Of a stretch of DNA of 64,000 nucleotides, positions 54,815 through 63,592 are shown one piece after another. The DNA is from Novipirellula aureliae (GTDB lineage Bacteria; Planctomycetota; Planctomycetia; Pirellulales; Pirellulaceae): contig NZ_SJPY01000005.1 in NCBI RefSeq assembly GCF_007860185.1, forward strand, positions 572,056 to 636,055, read 5' to 3'. The notes below the pieces were generated by a model. That model ran no database searches. It worked only from the letters and a program-made list of their open reading frames with translations, and was not told the DNA's origin. Position numbers and translations under genes: made by a program. Numbering within the stretch: position 1 is the first letter of the stretch; the number at the start of each line of letters is the position of its first letter.

Positions 54815-55582
54815 TTGGAACAAGAAAACAGACTAATGGGCAATTTATTTGATGCAATCGACTGGGCTGACATCTTCCGCGTTGAACCCGGAATCGGGCT
54901 GACGATTCTGTCGAAAGATGGCGCGGTTATCTATGGCAACGATGCTGCCTACGCACTCTTTGGGATTGCTCCGCCTAGCTCCGATGATGGGGAATTACCC
55001 CGAAAGCTGAGCGATATCTTTCACCCGGAATTTGTCAAGGAACGGCTTGCATGGATTAACCAAGTCATTGTCGAGGGCAAGCCGCTGCGAGCAAAACACA
55101 TCTACGACGGACAGCAAATCGTCTCCACCATCTATCCAGTCGGTGAATCGACGGCACTCCAGTTTCGCGATTCGGATTCCGAGGAAAGTGGAGTGAGCAC
55201 GGACGCAGAAAGTGATGCCGTTACGGGCGAAGAGGGAGTGAATCACTACGCGTTGATTATCTCACGACACGACCAAGGTCAGGATTCGCCGTCGATCGAT
55301 ACAGTAACAAGCCAATACATCGACCTGGGTTGCTTGTCATCATTGAGTAAACGAGAACTCCAAATTTTCATTCTGCTTGGACATGGCAACAGCGTGCCTG
55401 AGGTGGGCCGAATGTTGCACCGTAGCCCACGCACCATCGAGCGACACAAAACAGAAATTGGTCGCAAACTGGGCTACTCATCGCTCGCTGAAATCGCTCG
55501 CTCGGTCGGTCACCTTGGTTTAACCTACGATCATATCCAACTCGAACGGTTCAAGGCACGGGCTGACGAAGAGAAGACTTAA
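54815..55582 (+). CDS. PAS-LuxR transcriptional regulator
   Basis: The N-terminal half (about 10-120) has a PAS-like fold (GLTILSKDGAVIYGNDAAYALFG). The C-terminus (about 180-245) is a LuxR/GerE helix-turn-helix: LSKRELQIFILLGHGNSVPEVG and SPRTIERHKTEIGRKLGYSS. No receiver domain is present, so it probably senses a ligand or redox signal by the PAS part. TTG at 54815 or ATG at 54836 could start it. It overlaps the convergent TIGR01777 gene by 32 bp. Confidence 0.82.
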   Translation: MEQENRLMGNLFDAIDWADIFRVEPGIGLTILSKDGAVIYGNDAAYALFGIAPPSSDDGELPRKLSDIFHPEFVKERLAWINQVIVEGKPLRAKHIYDGQQIVSTIYPVGESTALQFRDSDSEESGVSTDAESDAVTGEEGVNHYALIISRHDQGQDSPSIDTVTSQYIDLGCLSSLSKRELQIFILLGHGNSVPEVGRMLHRSPRTIERHKTEIGRKLGYSSLAEIARSVGHLGLTYDHIQLERFKARADEEKT

Positions 55583-56960
55583 GCCGCTCTTTGCCGAGCA
55601 GATATCGCAAAGTTTCTTCCAAATCCGTGAAACGAAACGAGTAATTCGTAGCTTGCAAAACGGTCGGAAGCACGCGTGTGCTTGACAGCAATAATGCGTC
55701 TGCCATCTCACCCATTGCCAGACGTAATGCGGCCGCTGGCGCCGGAAATAGCGCTGGCCGATTGACCACTCTGCCGAGTGTTTTTGCGAAATCGGAGTTG
55801 CGGATCGGGTGGGGAGAAACGAAGTTTACCGCTCCACGAACCTGTTCATTCATCATTGAGTGGTAGAGTGCGCCGATCGCATCATCGAGAGCAATCCAAC
55901 TCCACCACTGTTTGCCGTTTCCAAGTGCGCCGCCCGCGAATTTTGCTGGCACAAGCATTTTCTGAAGTGCGCCGCCTGATGGTGAAAGAATCAAACCAAA
56001 CCGCGCATGGACGACTCGAATTCCGGCATCCTTCGCCGGTTGACAAGCTTGCTCCCACTCGTCAGCCACCCCCGCCAAAAAGTCGCCTCCGCCACTGGAT
56101 TGTTCATCGAGAATTGCCTCGCCTCGATCGCCATAAATGCCGGTCGCTGACGCACAGATCAAAACCTTCGGCTTGTTTTCGAGTTTGGCAAGGGATTCAC
56201 ATAATTGCCGAGTCTTCATCACACGGCTGTCATGAATCTGACGCTTCATATTTTCGGACCATCGTTTGCCAGCGATTGATTTTCCAGCCAAATGGATAAC
56301 GGCCTCTGTGCCGTCAAGACGCTTGGCTTCGCTTTCGCTTTCCCAGACGGCAAGGCGGTCTTTCGATGGTGAATCGCGGACAATACGAACCGTTTGATGG
56401 CCGAACAAAGTCAACATGCTTTGGAGCGCGGATCCCACCAATCCGTGACTCCCTGAAATCGCGATTTGTGACGTCTGGTTGGGATAGACGCTCATCAAAG
56501 CCAAATCGTCTCGCGTGATCCGATGCCGGTAAGCAAACATCGACTCAACTTTTCGACGTACCCATGCGCCACCAAACAGCCGTCCGAGGGCACCCAAACG
56601 AACCCGGTAGTCGATCGTATCGGTGAGACACGAACCGTTGTTCTGCGGGCTCTCCCCATCAGCGAACTCGTGCCGGTGCTCCCAACTCGCAAATGGACCT
56701 GAAATCTGAGTGTCGGTAAACGAGTGGGGTGGGTTATAAGCAGTATGCTCGGCGACCCAACGAAGCGGCACGCCGAAAACACTCATCTTCAAAATAACTT
56801 GGCTGCCAACTTTTAAACTGCCATCACTCTTCTCGATGACAACCGACTCCCATGGCGGCGTTAACCTCTGCAATGCCCCAAACCGTTCGTGATAGGCGAA
56901 AGCTCGCTCTTTGGAAACACGAAGTGAACTTGAAACGCGATACCGAATAGAAGCCGTCAT
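55551..56960 (-). CDS. TIGR01777-family SDR epimerase with N-terminal SRPBCC domain
   Basis: Residues 1-150 fit a cyclase/SRPBCC-type lipid-binding fold (ERFGALQRLTPPW). The rest is an extended SDR like SDR39U1: the cofactor loop ISGSHGLVGSAL, VIHLAGKSIAGKRW, and NFVSPHPIRNSDFAK. Members are poorly characterised nucleotide-sugar epimerase-like proteins. The fusion to SRPBCC is recurrent in this family. It is 14 bp upstream of nothing on its strand but downstream of the sigma gene by 14 bp, so may be co-transcribed with it. Confidence 0.85.
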   Translation of the reverse strand: MTASIRYRVSSSLRVSKERAFAYHERFGALQRLTPPWESVVIEKSDGSLKVGSQVILKMSVFGVPLRWVAEHTAYNPPHSFTDTQISGPFASWEHRHEFADGESPQNNGSCLTDTIDYRVRLGALGRLFGGAWVRRKVESMFAYRHRITRDDLALMSVYPNQTSQIAISGSHGLVGSALQSMLTLFGHQTVRIVRDSPSKDRLAVWESESEAKRLDGTEAVIHLAGKSIAGKRWSENMKRQIHDSRVMKTRQLCESLAKLENKPKVLICASATGIYGDRGEAILDEQSSGGGDFLAGVADEWEQACQPAKDAGIRVVHARFGLILSPSGGALQKMLVPAKFAGGALGNGKQWWSWIALDDAIGALYHSMMNEQVRGAVNFVSPHPIRNSDFAKTLGRVVNRPALFPAPAAALRLAMGEMADALLLSSTRVLPTVLQATNYSFRFTDLEETLRYLLGKERLKSSLRQPVP

Positions 56961-56974
56961 AAAAAACGTTGCCC

Positions 56975-58015
56975 TTATACTTCGAGTTCAGCAAGCTGGA
57001 CTTCGCCAGCCATACTGCGTAGCTTATCCATCGCCCGTCGTTCGATTTGACGAACTCGCTCTTTACTTATCCCCAAACGGTCAGCCAACGATTGTAGAGT
57101 ATGAACCTTGCGATGCGAACCAAGCGAAAATCGAGCGCGAATAATCAACTTCTCGCGGCGGTCCAAGTCTTCAAGCATGCTTGCCAAGCGGCTGCGAAGT
57201 TCATGCCAACGACCTTCGCTAATCGAAGAACCACGATCCTCATCACTCAGATCCAAATTCATGTCCTGTAGTCCCCCCACCACTTTTTGTCGCTCTTGCT
57301 GATTCATCACCACCGTGCGATACGAATTGCGACGAACAACCTGAGTTGCATACGTACTGAAACGAAATCCACGGTCGTAATCGAATTTCTCTACCGCACG
57401 CATTAGGGCCACGATGCCGTCACTTAGCAACTCATCAAATGGATTGTTTGCATTCACAAACTTCTTGACGATCGAGAAAACCAAACGCAGATTTGCCTCA
57501 ACGATTCGGTCTCGATGCCAATTGGCGAGCGACACCAAGCGATCGATCAGCATCAAGCGAACGCGTGACGGACGGTTCGGGTTTAACAAGCGGCGATGAA
57601 CCGCAGCGTGATGGAGTAAAAAGTTCATTCGCTGAAATAGCATCACCTCTTGCTCGGACGTCAACAAAGGAGCCTCGCAAAGTCGACCGAGATGAATTGG
57701 CAGATCAACGCCGCTGCGGGTAGCCGTTCGCATTCCAAGCTCCTTCTGACGAGGTGCCAGCCCGAGTGACACCGAAAAAATCTGGTTTCCCGAACCCGCA
57801 TCCGCGAAGGCGCTGTTACTGATCAAGCCGATCTCTTGGCGAAGTTGCATCTTCGTCGCGCGCCTCAGATCGTCCCGGCTCATCAAATTGTAGTCGCGAG
57901 CCGCAGCGTCGGCAGCAAGATTCGCCGCTTCGAGTTCGGCCGAACGCATCCACGCTGCAACGCGCGCTGGAATCGTCATCTTCTTATCAGAAACGGTGGA
58001 GGTTGCTTGGGTCAT
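56975..58015 (-). CDS. Sigma-70 family RNA polymerase sigma factor
   Basis: A 346-residue group 2/3-type sigma factor. Region 2 is clear (FDELLSDGIVALMRAVEKFD, FSTYATQVVRRN), as are region 3 and region 4 (LQSLADRLGISKERVRQIER). Region 1.1 is replaced by a short Ala/Arg-rich tail. It is divergent from a B12-binding MerR-type regulator, with a perfect inverted repeat 52-81 bp upstream of its start codon. That layout suggests the regulator represses or controls it. Downstream it may be co-transcribed with the TIGR01777 gene. Confidence 0.9.
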   Translation of the reverse strand: MTQATSTVSDKKMTIPARVAAWMRSAELEAANLAADAAARDYNLMSRDDLRRATKMQLRQEIGLISNSAFADAGSGNQIFSVSLGLAPRQKELGMRTATRSGVDLPIHLGRLCEAPLLTSEQEVMLFQRMNFLLHHAAVHRRLLNPNRPSRVRLMLIDRLVSLANWHRDRIVEANLRLVFSIVKKFVNANNPFDELLSDGIVALMRAVEKFDYDRGFRFSTYATQVVRRNSYRTVVMNQQERQKVVGGLQDMNLDLSDEDRGSSISEGRWHELRSRLASMLEDLDRREKLIIRARFSLGSHRKVHTLQSLADRLGISKERVRQIERRAMDKLRSMAGEVQLAELEV

Positions 58016-58066
58016 CGAGTTACTTTCCAGTGAAAACGGAACAGGTTAATGGACGCTCAATCAAGA

Positions 58067-58096
58067 ATGAACGTTTTTGACGCCCAAAACGTTCAT
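58067..58096. promoter_or_regulatory. Perfect 11-bp inverted repeat, probable operator of the sigma gene
   Basis: ATGAACGTTTT (58067-58077) and AAAACGTTCAT (58086-58096), separated by TGACGCCC. It lies in the promoter region of the sigma gene. Confidence 0.7.
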
Positions 58097-58397
58097 GTCG
58101 TTATATGCGCGGTGTCATCGGAAGGCAAGGCGCAAACGAGCATTTTCCGCATATTTATTACATGGTTCCGTTTCTGGTCATTTTCCTGCCATCTTCAGGC
58201 GTGGAGCCCGGAAATTGTTCGTTTTCCTGCCAATGATGCCGTTGGCTTTCTTGCCAGTTGTTCTATAGTTTCTCGAATGGAGCTTGCTGCAGGAAGCGCG
58301 CCGACCCGAACCAAGGTGTCCTGCTCAAGCTAGATATGGCTGCCAGTCCTGACTCCCTACGCCACTTTCAATTTGGATATCGCTCTAGAGATCAGTC

Positions 58398-58408
58398 AAA
58401 ACGTTCAT
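58398..58408 (+). promoter_or_regulatory. Third identical half-site upstream of the B12 regulator
   Basis: AAAACGTTCAT identical to the 58086 arm, 37 bp before the GTG start of the regulator; the following TTTTGTTCA repeats GTTCA 8 bp later. Suggests autoregulation by the same DNA-binding protein. Confidence 0.6.
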
Positions 58409-58444
58409 TTTGTTCAATTCACAACTCGTTGAAAGAGTTTAGAC

Positions 58445-59350
58445 GTGGCAGTTCGACTTCCCCATTTTTCGCCAAAACAAATTGCGGATGCTTTGCAGGT
58501 TAGCGAATCCTCCATCAAGCGATGGTGTGATCGCGGTGATATTCCGACCATCCGAACGCTTGGCGGGCATCGCCGAATTACGATTGAGGGACTTCAGCAA
58601 TTTCTTCGCGATACCGACCGCGTGCTGGTCAATCCCGATGTGCTGGGTTTGCCATCCCTGGCGCCGGGACGAGACGATCGGATCCCTGGTGAGCAAGATC
58701 CGAACCAATGCGAATTTCGTTGTGCTTTGGTAGCGGGCGATTTCGAGAAGTGTTGGAAATTGTTGGAAAACCGAATTGAGACTGGCGTCTCCCGTTGGCA
58801 AGCTGCCGAAAGTTTGATCACCGACGCAATGTATGGGATTGGCGAGGCTTGGGGTTGCAACGAGTTAGACGTGTATCAAGAACGTCGCGCCTGCGATCTC
58901 TGCATAAAGTTGATAGTAAGGTTAGTCGAACAAATCGCAGCGCCATCCAAGGGGGCACCGGTGGCGATCGGCGGGGCACCTGAGGGAGATCATTATCAAT
59001 TGCCGACCGCATTGGTTAAATTGGCACTCCGCGAAGCGGGCTGGAAGGCGATCAATCTGGGCAGCAATTTGCCGTTGGATAGCTTCCTGCAGGCGGCTCA
59101 TGACTACAAAGCTGAATTGGTTTGGATGAGCATTTCGGCGATCCAAGAACCGGAACGATTCATCGCCGAAGAGAACCGATTGGCCCGGTTACTGGGCGAT
59201 CATGTTTCGCTATTCATTGGCGGACAAGCGTTATCGGTTTCGTTTCGAGCAAGACTTCGCTACACCGTCTGTTGCGAGAGCCTTCGTCAAATCGTTGATT
59301 TTTCAACGATCACTCGCTCCTCCTCGCCGCACGAGAGAGTCGTGCGCTAA
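58445..59350 (+). CDS. MerR-type HTH regulator with cobalamin-binding domain (CarH/LitR-like)
   Basis: An N-terminal HTH (about 7-50, SPKQIADALQVSESSIKRWC and the GGHRRI wing) is joined to a methionine-synthase-like cap (about 85-165) and a Rossmann-type B12-binding domain (about 170-290). The lower cobalt ligand is likely His183 in EGDHYQLP (CarH has ExH), and IFIGG-type LFIGGQAL follows. The cap keeps Trp136 and Glu146 of the W-x9-EH motif but has Arg147 for His. CarH/LitR proteins use adenosylcobalamin to sense light. GTG start. Divergent from the sigma gene. Confidence 0.8.
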   Translation: MAVRLPHFSPKQIADALQVSESSIKRWCDRGDIPTIRTLGGHRRITIEGLQQFLRDTDRVLVNPDVLGLPSLAPGRDDRIPGEQDPNQCEFRCALVAGDFEKCWKLLENRIETGVSRWQAAESLITDAMYGIGEAWGCNELDVYQERRACDLCIKLIVRLVEQIAAPSKGAPVAIGGAPEGDHYQLPTALVKLALREAGWKAINLGSNLPLDSFLQAAHDYKAELVWMSISAIQEPERFIAEENRLARLLGDHVSLFIGGQALSVSFRARLRYTVCCESLRQIVDFSTITRSSSPHERVVR

Positions 59351-59502
59351 GCACTCACTCGCCATGCGGCACTTGTCCATCACGCTCTCCGCATTTGCTG
59401 CGGTCGGGCCATCCTGGGATGCCGTCCGTAGTTGCGACAAGTATCTCGATCGCCTAATATCAAGTATCAAAATAGCTTCACGCGTAGCTCCCTCTGTTTC
59501 GA

Positions 59503-60099
59503 TTGAGTGAGGATGTATCGATCAGCGACATGCCAACCGTATCCGAATCCAATCTGAATCCCCCATTGTCGCGATCGAAGCGTTTGTACGCTCAATCGGT
59601 TTTCTACCCGACCTTGGCTTGGAACTACACCCTCGGCCGAATCCTTCACATCCGACGTTGGTGGGACTACATCGATTCGCATGTGATCGTTGGCGCCTAC
59701 CCGTTCGCTCGTGATGTTCCTCGGTTGGCCGCCGAAGGGGTCAAGGCAGTCGTGAATACTTGCGAAGAATACCCTGGTCCGCTCTTAGCCTATGAAAGTT
59801 TCAGCATTGAACAATTTTGGATGCCGACGACCGACTTCACTCATCCGTCGCTTGAAAACGTCAGCGAAGCGGTCGAGTTCGTTGAACAACACGCCAAGCA
59901 GAACCAAACGGTTTACATTCACTGTAAAGCAGGCCGCGCCCGTAGTGCGACCGTAGCAATGTGTTGGCTGCTCAAGTACCGGAATCAATCGATCGCGGAA
60001 GCCCAACGAACGTTGCTGAAAGCCCGCCCGCATATCAATCCTCGTTTGGGCCAGCGACCGGTGGTGAAACAGTACGCCAAGCAATTGGGGCGTCGTTGA
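59503..60099 (+). CDS. Dual-specificity/PTPMT1-like protein phosphatase
   Basis: A 198-residue PTP-superfamily phosphatase. The Cx5R loop is HCKAGRARSATVAM, with Cys near residue 140 and Arg near 146, and the general acid region is MPTTDFTHPS. The N-terminus resembles PTPMT1-like phosphatidylglycerophosphate phosphatases (HIRRWWDYIDSHVIVGAYP). It may act on phosphatidylglycerol phosphate or on proteins. A TTG at 59503 or an ATG at 59530 is possible. Follows the B12 regulator by 152 bp. Confidence 0.82.
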   Translation: MSEDVSISDMPTVSESNLNPPLSRSKRLYAQSVFYPTLAWNYTLGRILHIRRWWDYIDSHVIVGAYPFARDVPRLAAEGVKAVVNTCEEYPGPLLAYESFSIEQFWMPTTDFTHPSLENVSEAVEFVEQHAKQNQTVYIHCKAGRARSATVAMCWLLKYRNQSIAEAQRTLLKARPHINPRLGQRPVVKQYAKQLGRR

Positions 60100-60126
60100 C
60101 TACCTGGCATTCGTGCTTTGTGACCC

Positions 60127-60173
60127 CTTGATTCTAAGCTTGTGGCAAAAGAGTGGCTGGGGCGTGTTGCTCC
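60127..60173. repeat. Dispersed repeat, copy 2
   Basis: Contains CTTGATTCTAAGCTTGTGGC followed by GAGTGGCTGGGG; matches 35784-35830 with a few changes. Located between convergent genes. Confidence 0.7.
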
Positions 60174-60241
60174 AGTAAACCGCGGCTAGAAGCCACTGCC
60201 ACGAAAGAGGCTTAGCCCCCATTTTTCATGGTGACAAAGCT

Positions 60242-61204
60242 CTAGCGGCCGTCCATTTCACGCGACTTTCGCTGGGCTCGTTGCTTATCGCGAAAACGCT
60301 TCTTTCGCTTCGCATCTTTCTTGGTCGCCGCTTCGGCTGCCTCGGCAACCCGAGCGGCCGTTTGCACCCTTTCTCTCGCCATCATCTGGGGGGTTTCCAA
60401 GGTTAACCGCCCCATGACCCCGGAGCGAAATTCGGTTACTAGAATTCTGGAAGCACGATCGATATCGACCAAATTGCTCTTTCCCAAACAACCTCGTTTG
60501 CGCCCGATCGCTTCAATCAACTCTAACTCGGTCTCAGGCATTACATCAAGCTCGTATCTCGCTGCCAATCGATCCGGATACTTGGCCAGTAAAAAACGGG
60601 CAGCAAAGAAACCGATGTCGGCGTAATCCATCGCCGTTTCCTTGACCGAACCGAGCAGGGCTAGACGGTAGCCGCTGTTCACATTGTGAACATTCGGCCA
60701 GAGCATTCCGGGGGTATCGAGTAGCATGATACCATCGCCGATTTTCACCTGTTGCTGCTGCCGAGTGATTGCCGGAGTGTTTCCGGTTTTGGCAATTTTT
60801 TTTCCCGCCAAAAAATTAATGATTGTCGACTTCCCGACATTGGGAATGCCGACAATCATCGCGGCGGTCGTTTTGTCCCTGCGATGAGGAACCATCCGAG
60901 TCAGAATCGATTTGAGTCTGCGGATCGTCGGCACATCCTCGCTCGTAACCGCCGCCGCCCGGAGTGAATCGGATTGCTCATAATACGATAGCCATGTGGC
61001 TGTCATCGCTTCATCAGCGAGATCACTCTTGGCAAGAACTTTCAAACAGGGCTTGTCGCCTCGTAATTCCGCCAACAATGGATTTTCGCTCGAATAGGGA
61101 ATCCGAGCGTCCAGGACCTCGATTACCAGATGCACCTTGGGAAGCACCGCTTCCATTTCCAAACGAGCCTTGTGCATGTGGCCTGGAAACCACTGTATCG
61201 CCAT
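60242..61204 (-). CDS. rbgA: RbgA/YlqF-type ribosome biogenesis GTPase
   Basis: A circularly permuted GTPase of the YlqF family: WFPGHMHKARLEM at the start, then G4 (LAKSDL) before G1 (GIPNVGKSTIIN) and G3 (LLDTPGMLWP). The C-terminal helical domain contains GCLGKSNLVDIDRASRILV. It helps late 50S subunit assembly in Bacillus. The C-terminus has an added Lys/Arg-rich tail (KKDAKRKKRFRDKQRAQRK) that may bind rRNA. Confidence 0.93.
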   Translation of the reverse strand: MAIQWFPGHMHKARLEMEAVLPKVHLVIEVLDARIPYSSENPLLAELRGDKPCLKVLAKSDLADEAMTATWLSYYEQSDSLRAAAVTSEDVPTIRRLKSILTRMVPHRRDKTTAAMIVGIPNVGKSTIINFLAGKKIAKTGNTPAITRQQQQVKIGDGIMLLDTPGMLWPNVHNVNSGYRLALLGSVKETAMDYADIGFFAARFLLAKYPDRLAARYELDVMPETELELIEAIGRKRGCLGKSNLVDIDRASRILVTEFRSGVMGRLTLETPQMMARERVQTAARVAEAAEAATKKDAKRKKRFRDKQRAQRKSREMDGR

Positions 61205-61354
61205 GAGTTTGTTCCAAAAATTTGCAAAAAAAGAGACTTCTTGTTGATCGCCATGTAGGATCGCGAAGGAAACTCATTCGGAGTAAAGTAGAAGCTAAGA
61301 CCCCAAACGTCGATACCGGCTCGCTCCATCCTACCAAATCAACAGGAAGCAAAC

Positions 61355-62182
61355 ATGTCAAATCAATGTGAAAGCCTTTTTCTTTTTGTTCGCCCTACAC
61401 TGGGCCGCGTTTTGCTGATTGCCGCTATGCTCGGAACGTCAGCCACCGCTTATTCCGGAGAGTATTTGAGCGGGATCGAGTGGCAAGAACCCCCGGTCGT
61501 CGAGCCAGGGAAAACGAATTCCGATCCACCGTCAGACGCTATCGTCTTGTTTGACGGAACCAATTTGGACAAGTGGGAAAATGGCGAAAATTGGATTATC
61601 AAAGACGGGGTTGCCATCACTGGCAAAGGCCAAATCAAAACGAAACAAGATTTTGGTGATTGCCAGATTCATATTGAATGGTCAGCCCCCACACCTCCTA
61701 CTGGTAAAGGACAAGGACGAGGCAATAACGGTGTCCTGATCATGGACCGCTACGAAGTTCAAATCCTTGACTCCTACCAAAATGATACCTACTTCGACGG
61801 GCAAGCGGGTGCGATCTACAAGCAGAGTCCTCCAGCGGTCAACGCGATGCGACCACCAGGAGAATGGAATGTCTATGATATCTTCTTCACCGCACCACGC
61901 TTTGATGATGACGGCAAACTTGTATCACCAGCCATCGTGACGGTCATGCACAATGGTGTGCTGATCCAGCACCACTTCGAGTTAGCAGGAAACACCTTCT
62001 ACCAAGCACCACCTTCCTACACCGCTCACGGTAAAGCACCGTTGACCCTTTTTGAGCATGGCAACGCCGTTCGTTTTCGTAATATCTGGATTCGTGACTT
62101 CAAGCCGATGAAGGGGGAACAAGTTCGCGAACCTGCGATTCGAGAAGGCAAAAAGCTGACCCCCATCAAGACGAACAGCTAG
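61355..62182 (+). CDS. DUF1080 (3-keto-disaccharide hydrolase-like) secreted protein
   Basis: A signal peptide (LGRVLLIAAMLGTSATAYSG) precedes a DUF1080 concanavalin-like domain: IVLFDGTNLDKWENGENWII, GRGNNGVLIMDRYEVQILDS, FFTAPRFDDDGKLVSPAIVTV and VRFRNIWIRDF at the end. Members hydrolyse 3-keto-disaccharides or bind glycans; the exact role is unknown. RBS AGGAAGC precedes the ATG. Confidence 0.9.
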   Translation: MSNQCESLFLFVRPTLGRVLLIAAMLGTSATAYSGEYLSGIEWQEPPVVEPGKTNSDPPSDAIVLFDGTNLDKWENGENWIIKDGVAITGKGQIKTKQDFGDCQIHIEWSAPTPPTGKGQGRGNNGVLIMDRYEVQILDSYQNDTYFDGQAGAIYKQSPPAVNAMRPPGEWNVYDIFFTAPRFDDDGKLVSPAIVTVMHNGVLIQHHFELAGNTFYQAPPSYTAHGKAPLTLFEHGNAVRFRNIWIRDFKPMKGEQVREPAIREGKKLTPIKTNS

Positions 62183-62906
62183 CTCCTTTCTCGCCATCGG
62201 CCCCAAAAGACGCAAGCGACTTTTCAAGGTTCGCTATGTCGTCGGCAGTGAGCTGCATGTACTGGGTATTGCTTCCGTGTCCCCTGTCATCTCTGAAGCT
62301 GTAAACGACGCGAACCGAAGCCCCCCGTCGTCCTCCGTCCAGCCGGAAGGATTGTTACCATGTCCGAGTGGGAAGGCGGGCATCCACCACGCGAAGTGTC
62401 GCATCGCCACTTCCAATTCCATCAAAGCGAAAATGCCCCTGTTCGTCCGTGCGAACGACTTTTCGCGGGTAAGCCTCTGTTTGCGTCATCGAAATCGGTA
62501 CATCGGCCGTCGGCGTCCCATCAGCGGCGACAACGGTCCCACCGATAGAAAATCCTTTTTGCAATACAATTCGCAGATCATCGCGTTTGGACGGCTCCAC
62601 ATCGACTAACCTTTCAATTTCTGCCTCAATGTAGAGATCATGAGAGAACGAAATTGCAGCGGTTCGCTTGCCCCACTTCGGATGATCCTCGAGAAGTCTA
62701 GCTTCGTTGCTATAGACTGCAAATCGTCCGTCAACGTCGGTGATCAGATCCTCGACGCCGGCACAAAATCTCTCCGTACCGAGAGACGAAGAGGCTGATA
62801 CACCTTCAATTGATTGCCCCGATTCATCGACGACCTGGCCAGCGAAGTGATACGCTTCAGGCAGATTCGCGTTAAATGCACAGCTTTTCCCGAGCGTTAG
62901 TGTCAC
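62166..62906 (-). pseudogene. Broken carboxypeptidase-regulatory-like gene
   Basis: The readable part has two carboxypeptidase-type Ig-like repeats: HFAGQVVDESGQSIEGVSAS and IGGTVVAADGTPTADVPISM. After DARLPTRTW there is a TAA (62355-62357), yet the same frame stays open with plausible coding sequence (SNTQYMQLTADDIANLEKSL) until a TGA at 62166. The N-terminus has no good start; the first recognisable repeat begins about 70 bp from a palindromic element at 62974. It is probably a truncated gene with a nonsense mutation. Confidence 0.55.
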
Positions 62907-62973
62907 TTCATCCGTTGCATCAACTTTAGCACCGCCGCGGTGTTGGAATCGGTGCTCGTGCCATCAATGGCTA

Positions 62974-63232
62974 GCCCGGATGATTCATTAGCCGTTTTGC
63001 CGATAGCGGCCTGCTGATTTAATCGTTTAACGCTTAGCCGAAGGCGTCAGCTTGTTCATATGCGGTCGCCTATGGCTTGGCGTTAAACAATAAGTCGGGT
63101 CAAACCGATTAAATCGACAGGCCGCTAACGCCAAAACGGCTAATACGCAGACTGTTTTTCGAGCAATGAACGTAAACGCTTGAAGGCGTAGACGTTAGCA
63201 AAACAATTTGCAAGCCCATGAATCATCCGGGC
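62974..63232. mobile_element. Palindromic MITE-like element
   Basis: Perfect 15-bp terminal inverted repeats GCCCGGATGATTCAT (62974-62988) and ATGAATCATCCGGGC (63218-63232). Inside, 62988-63009 pairs imperfectly with 63122-63143, GATTTAATCG (63016) with CGATTAAATC (63106), and GTTTAACGC (63025) with GCGTTAAAC (63080), giving one large nested palindrome. No ORF. The outer end motif recurs at 63874-63890. Confidence 0.75.
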
Positions 63233-63414
63233 AACGGCCAATTCGCGAACCGAAGCCGATTCACGTTGCCACAGCTCGCGAAGCAGCCAACGGAGTCAAT
63301 TGGTTCTGTGCAAAACATTTGAAATCGCGATGGACTGTCATCCGGCCACGTTGAGGAAACCGCAGGATCCCTTATAGCATCCTGCAATTGAAAACGATAA
63401 AATTGCGAATACAT

Positions 63415-63488
63415 CGGAGCGTGGCTCAGCCTGGTAGAGCGCTGCGTTCGGGACGCAGAGGTCGCAAGTTCAAATCTTGTCGCTCCGA
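63415..63488 (+). tRNA. tRNA-Pro (CGG)
   Basis: Acceptor stem CGGAGCG/CGCTCCG, D arm GCTC...GAGC, anticodon stem CTGCG/CGCAG with loop TTCGGGA (anticodon CGG), T arm GCAAG TTCAAAT CTTGT, discriminator A. CCA is not encoded. Confidence 0.96.
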
Positions 63489-63528
63489 TTTTTAAGTCCT
63501 TTCCAGGTAGGGACTTACGACGACCAGT

Positions 63529-63592
63529 CGTGATACGATTTGGTGATACTTCCCGGTGATACGATCGGTGATATCCTCCGTGATACGATTGG
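63529..63592. repeat. GTGATACGAT-type tandem repeat
   Basis: Five degenerate copies of (C/G)GTGATACGATT follow the tRNA, spaced 12-20 bp. Noncoding; part of the 3' region before the last ORF. Confidence 0.7.

Noticed and set aside
54616..54873. Minus-strand 85-codon frame between trpA and the LuxR gene
   Set aside because: Starts inside the LuxR gene, lacks a ribosome site and any motif.
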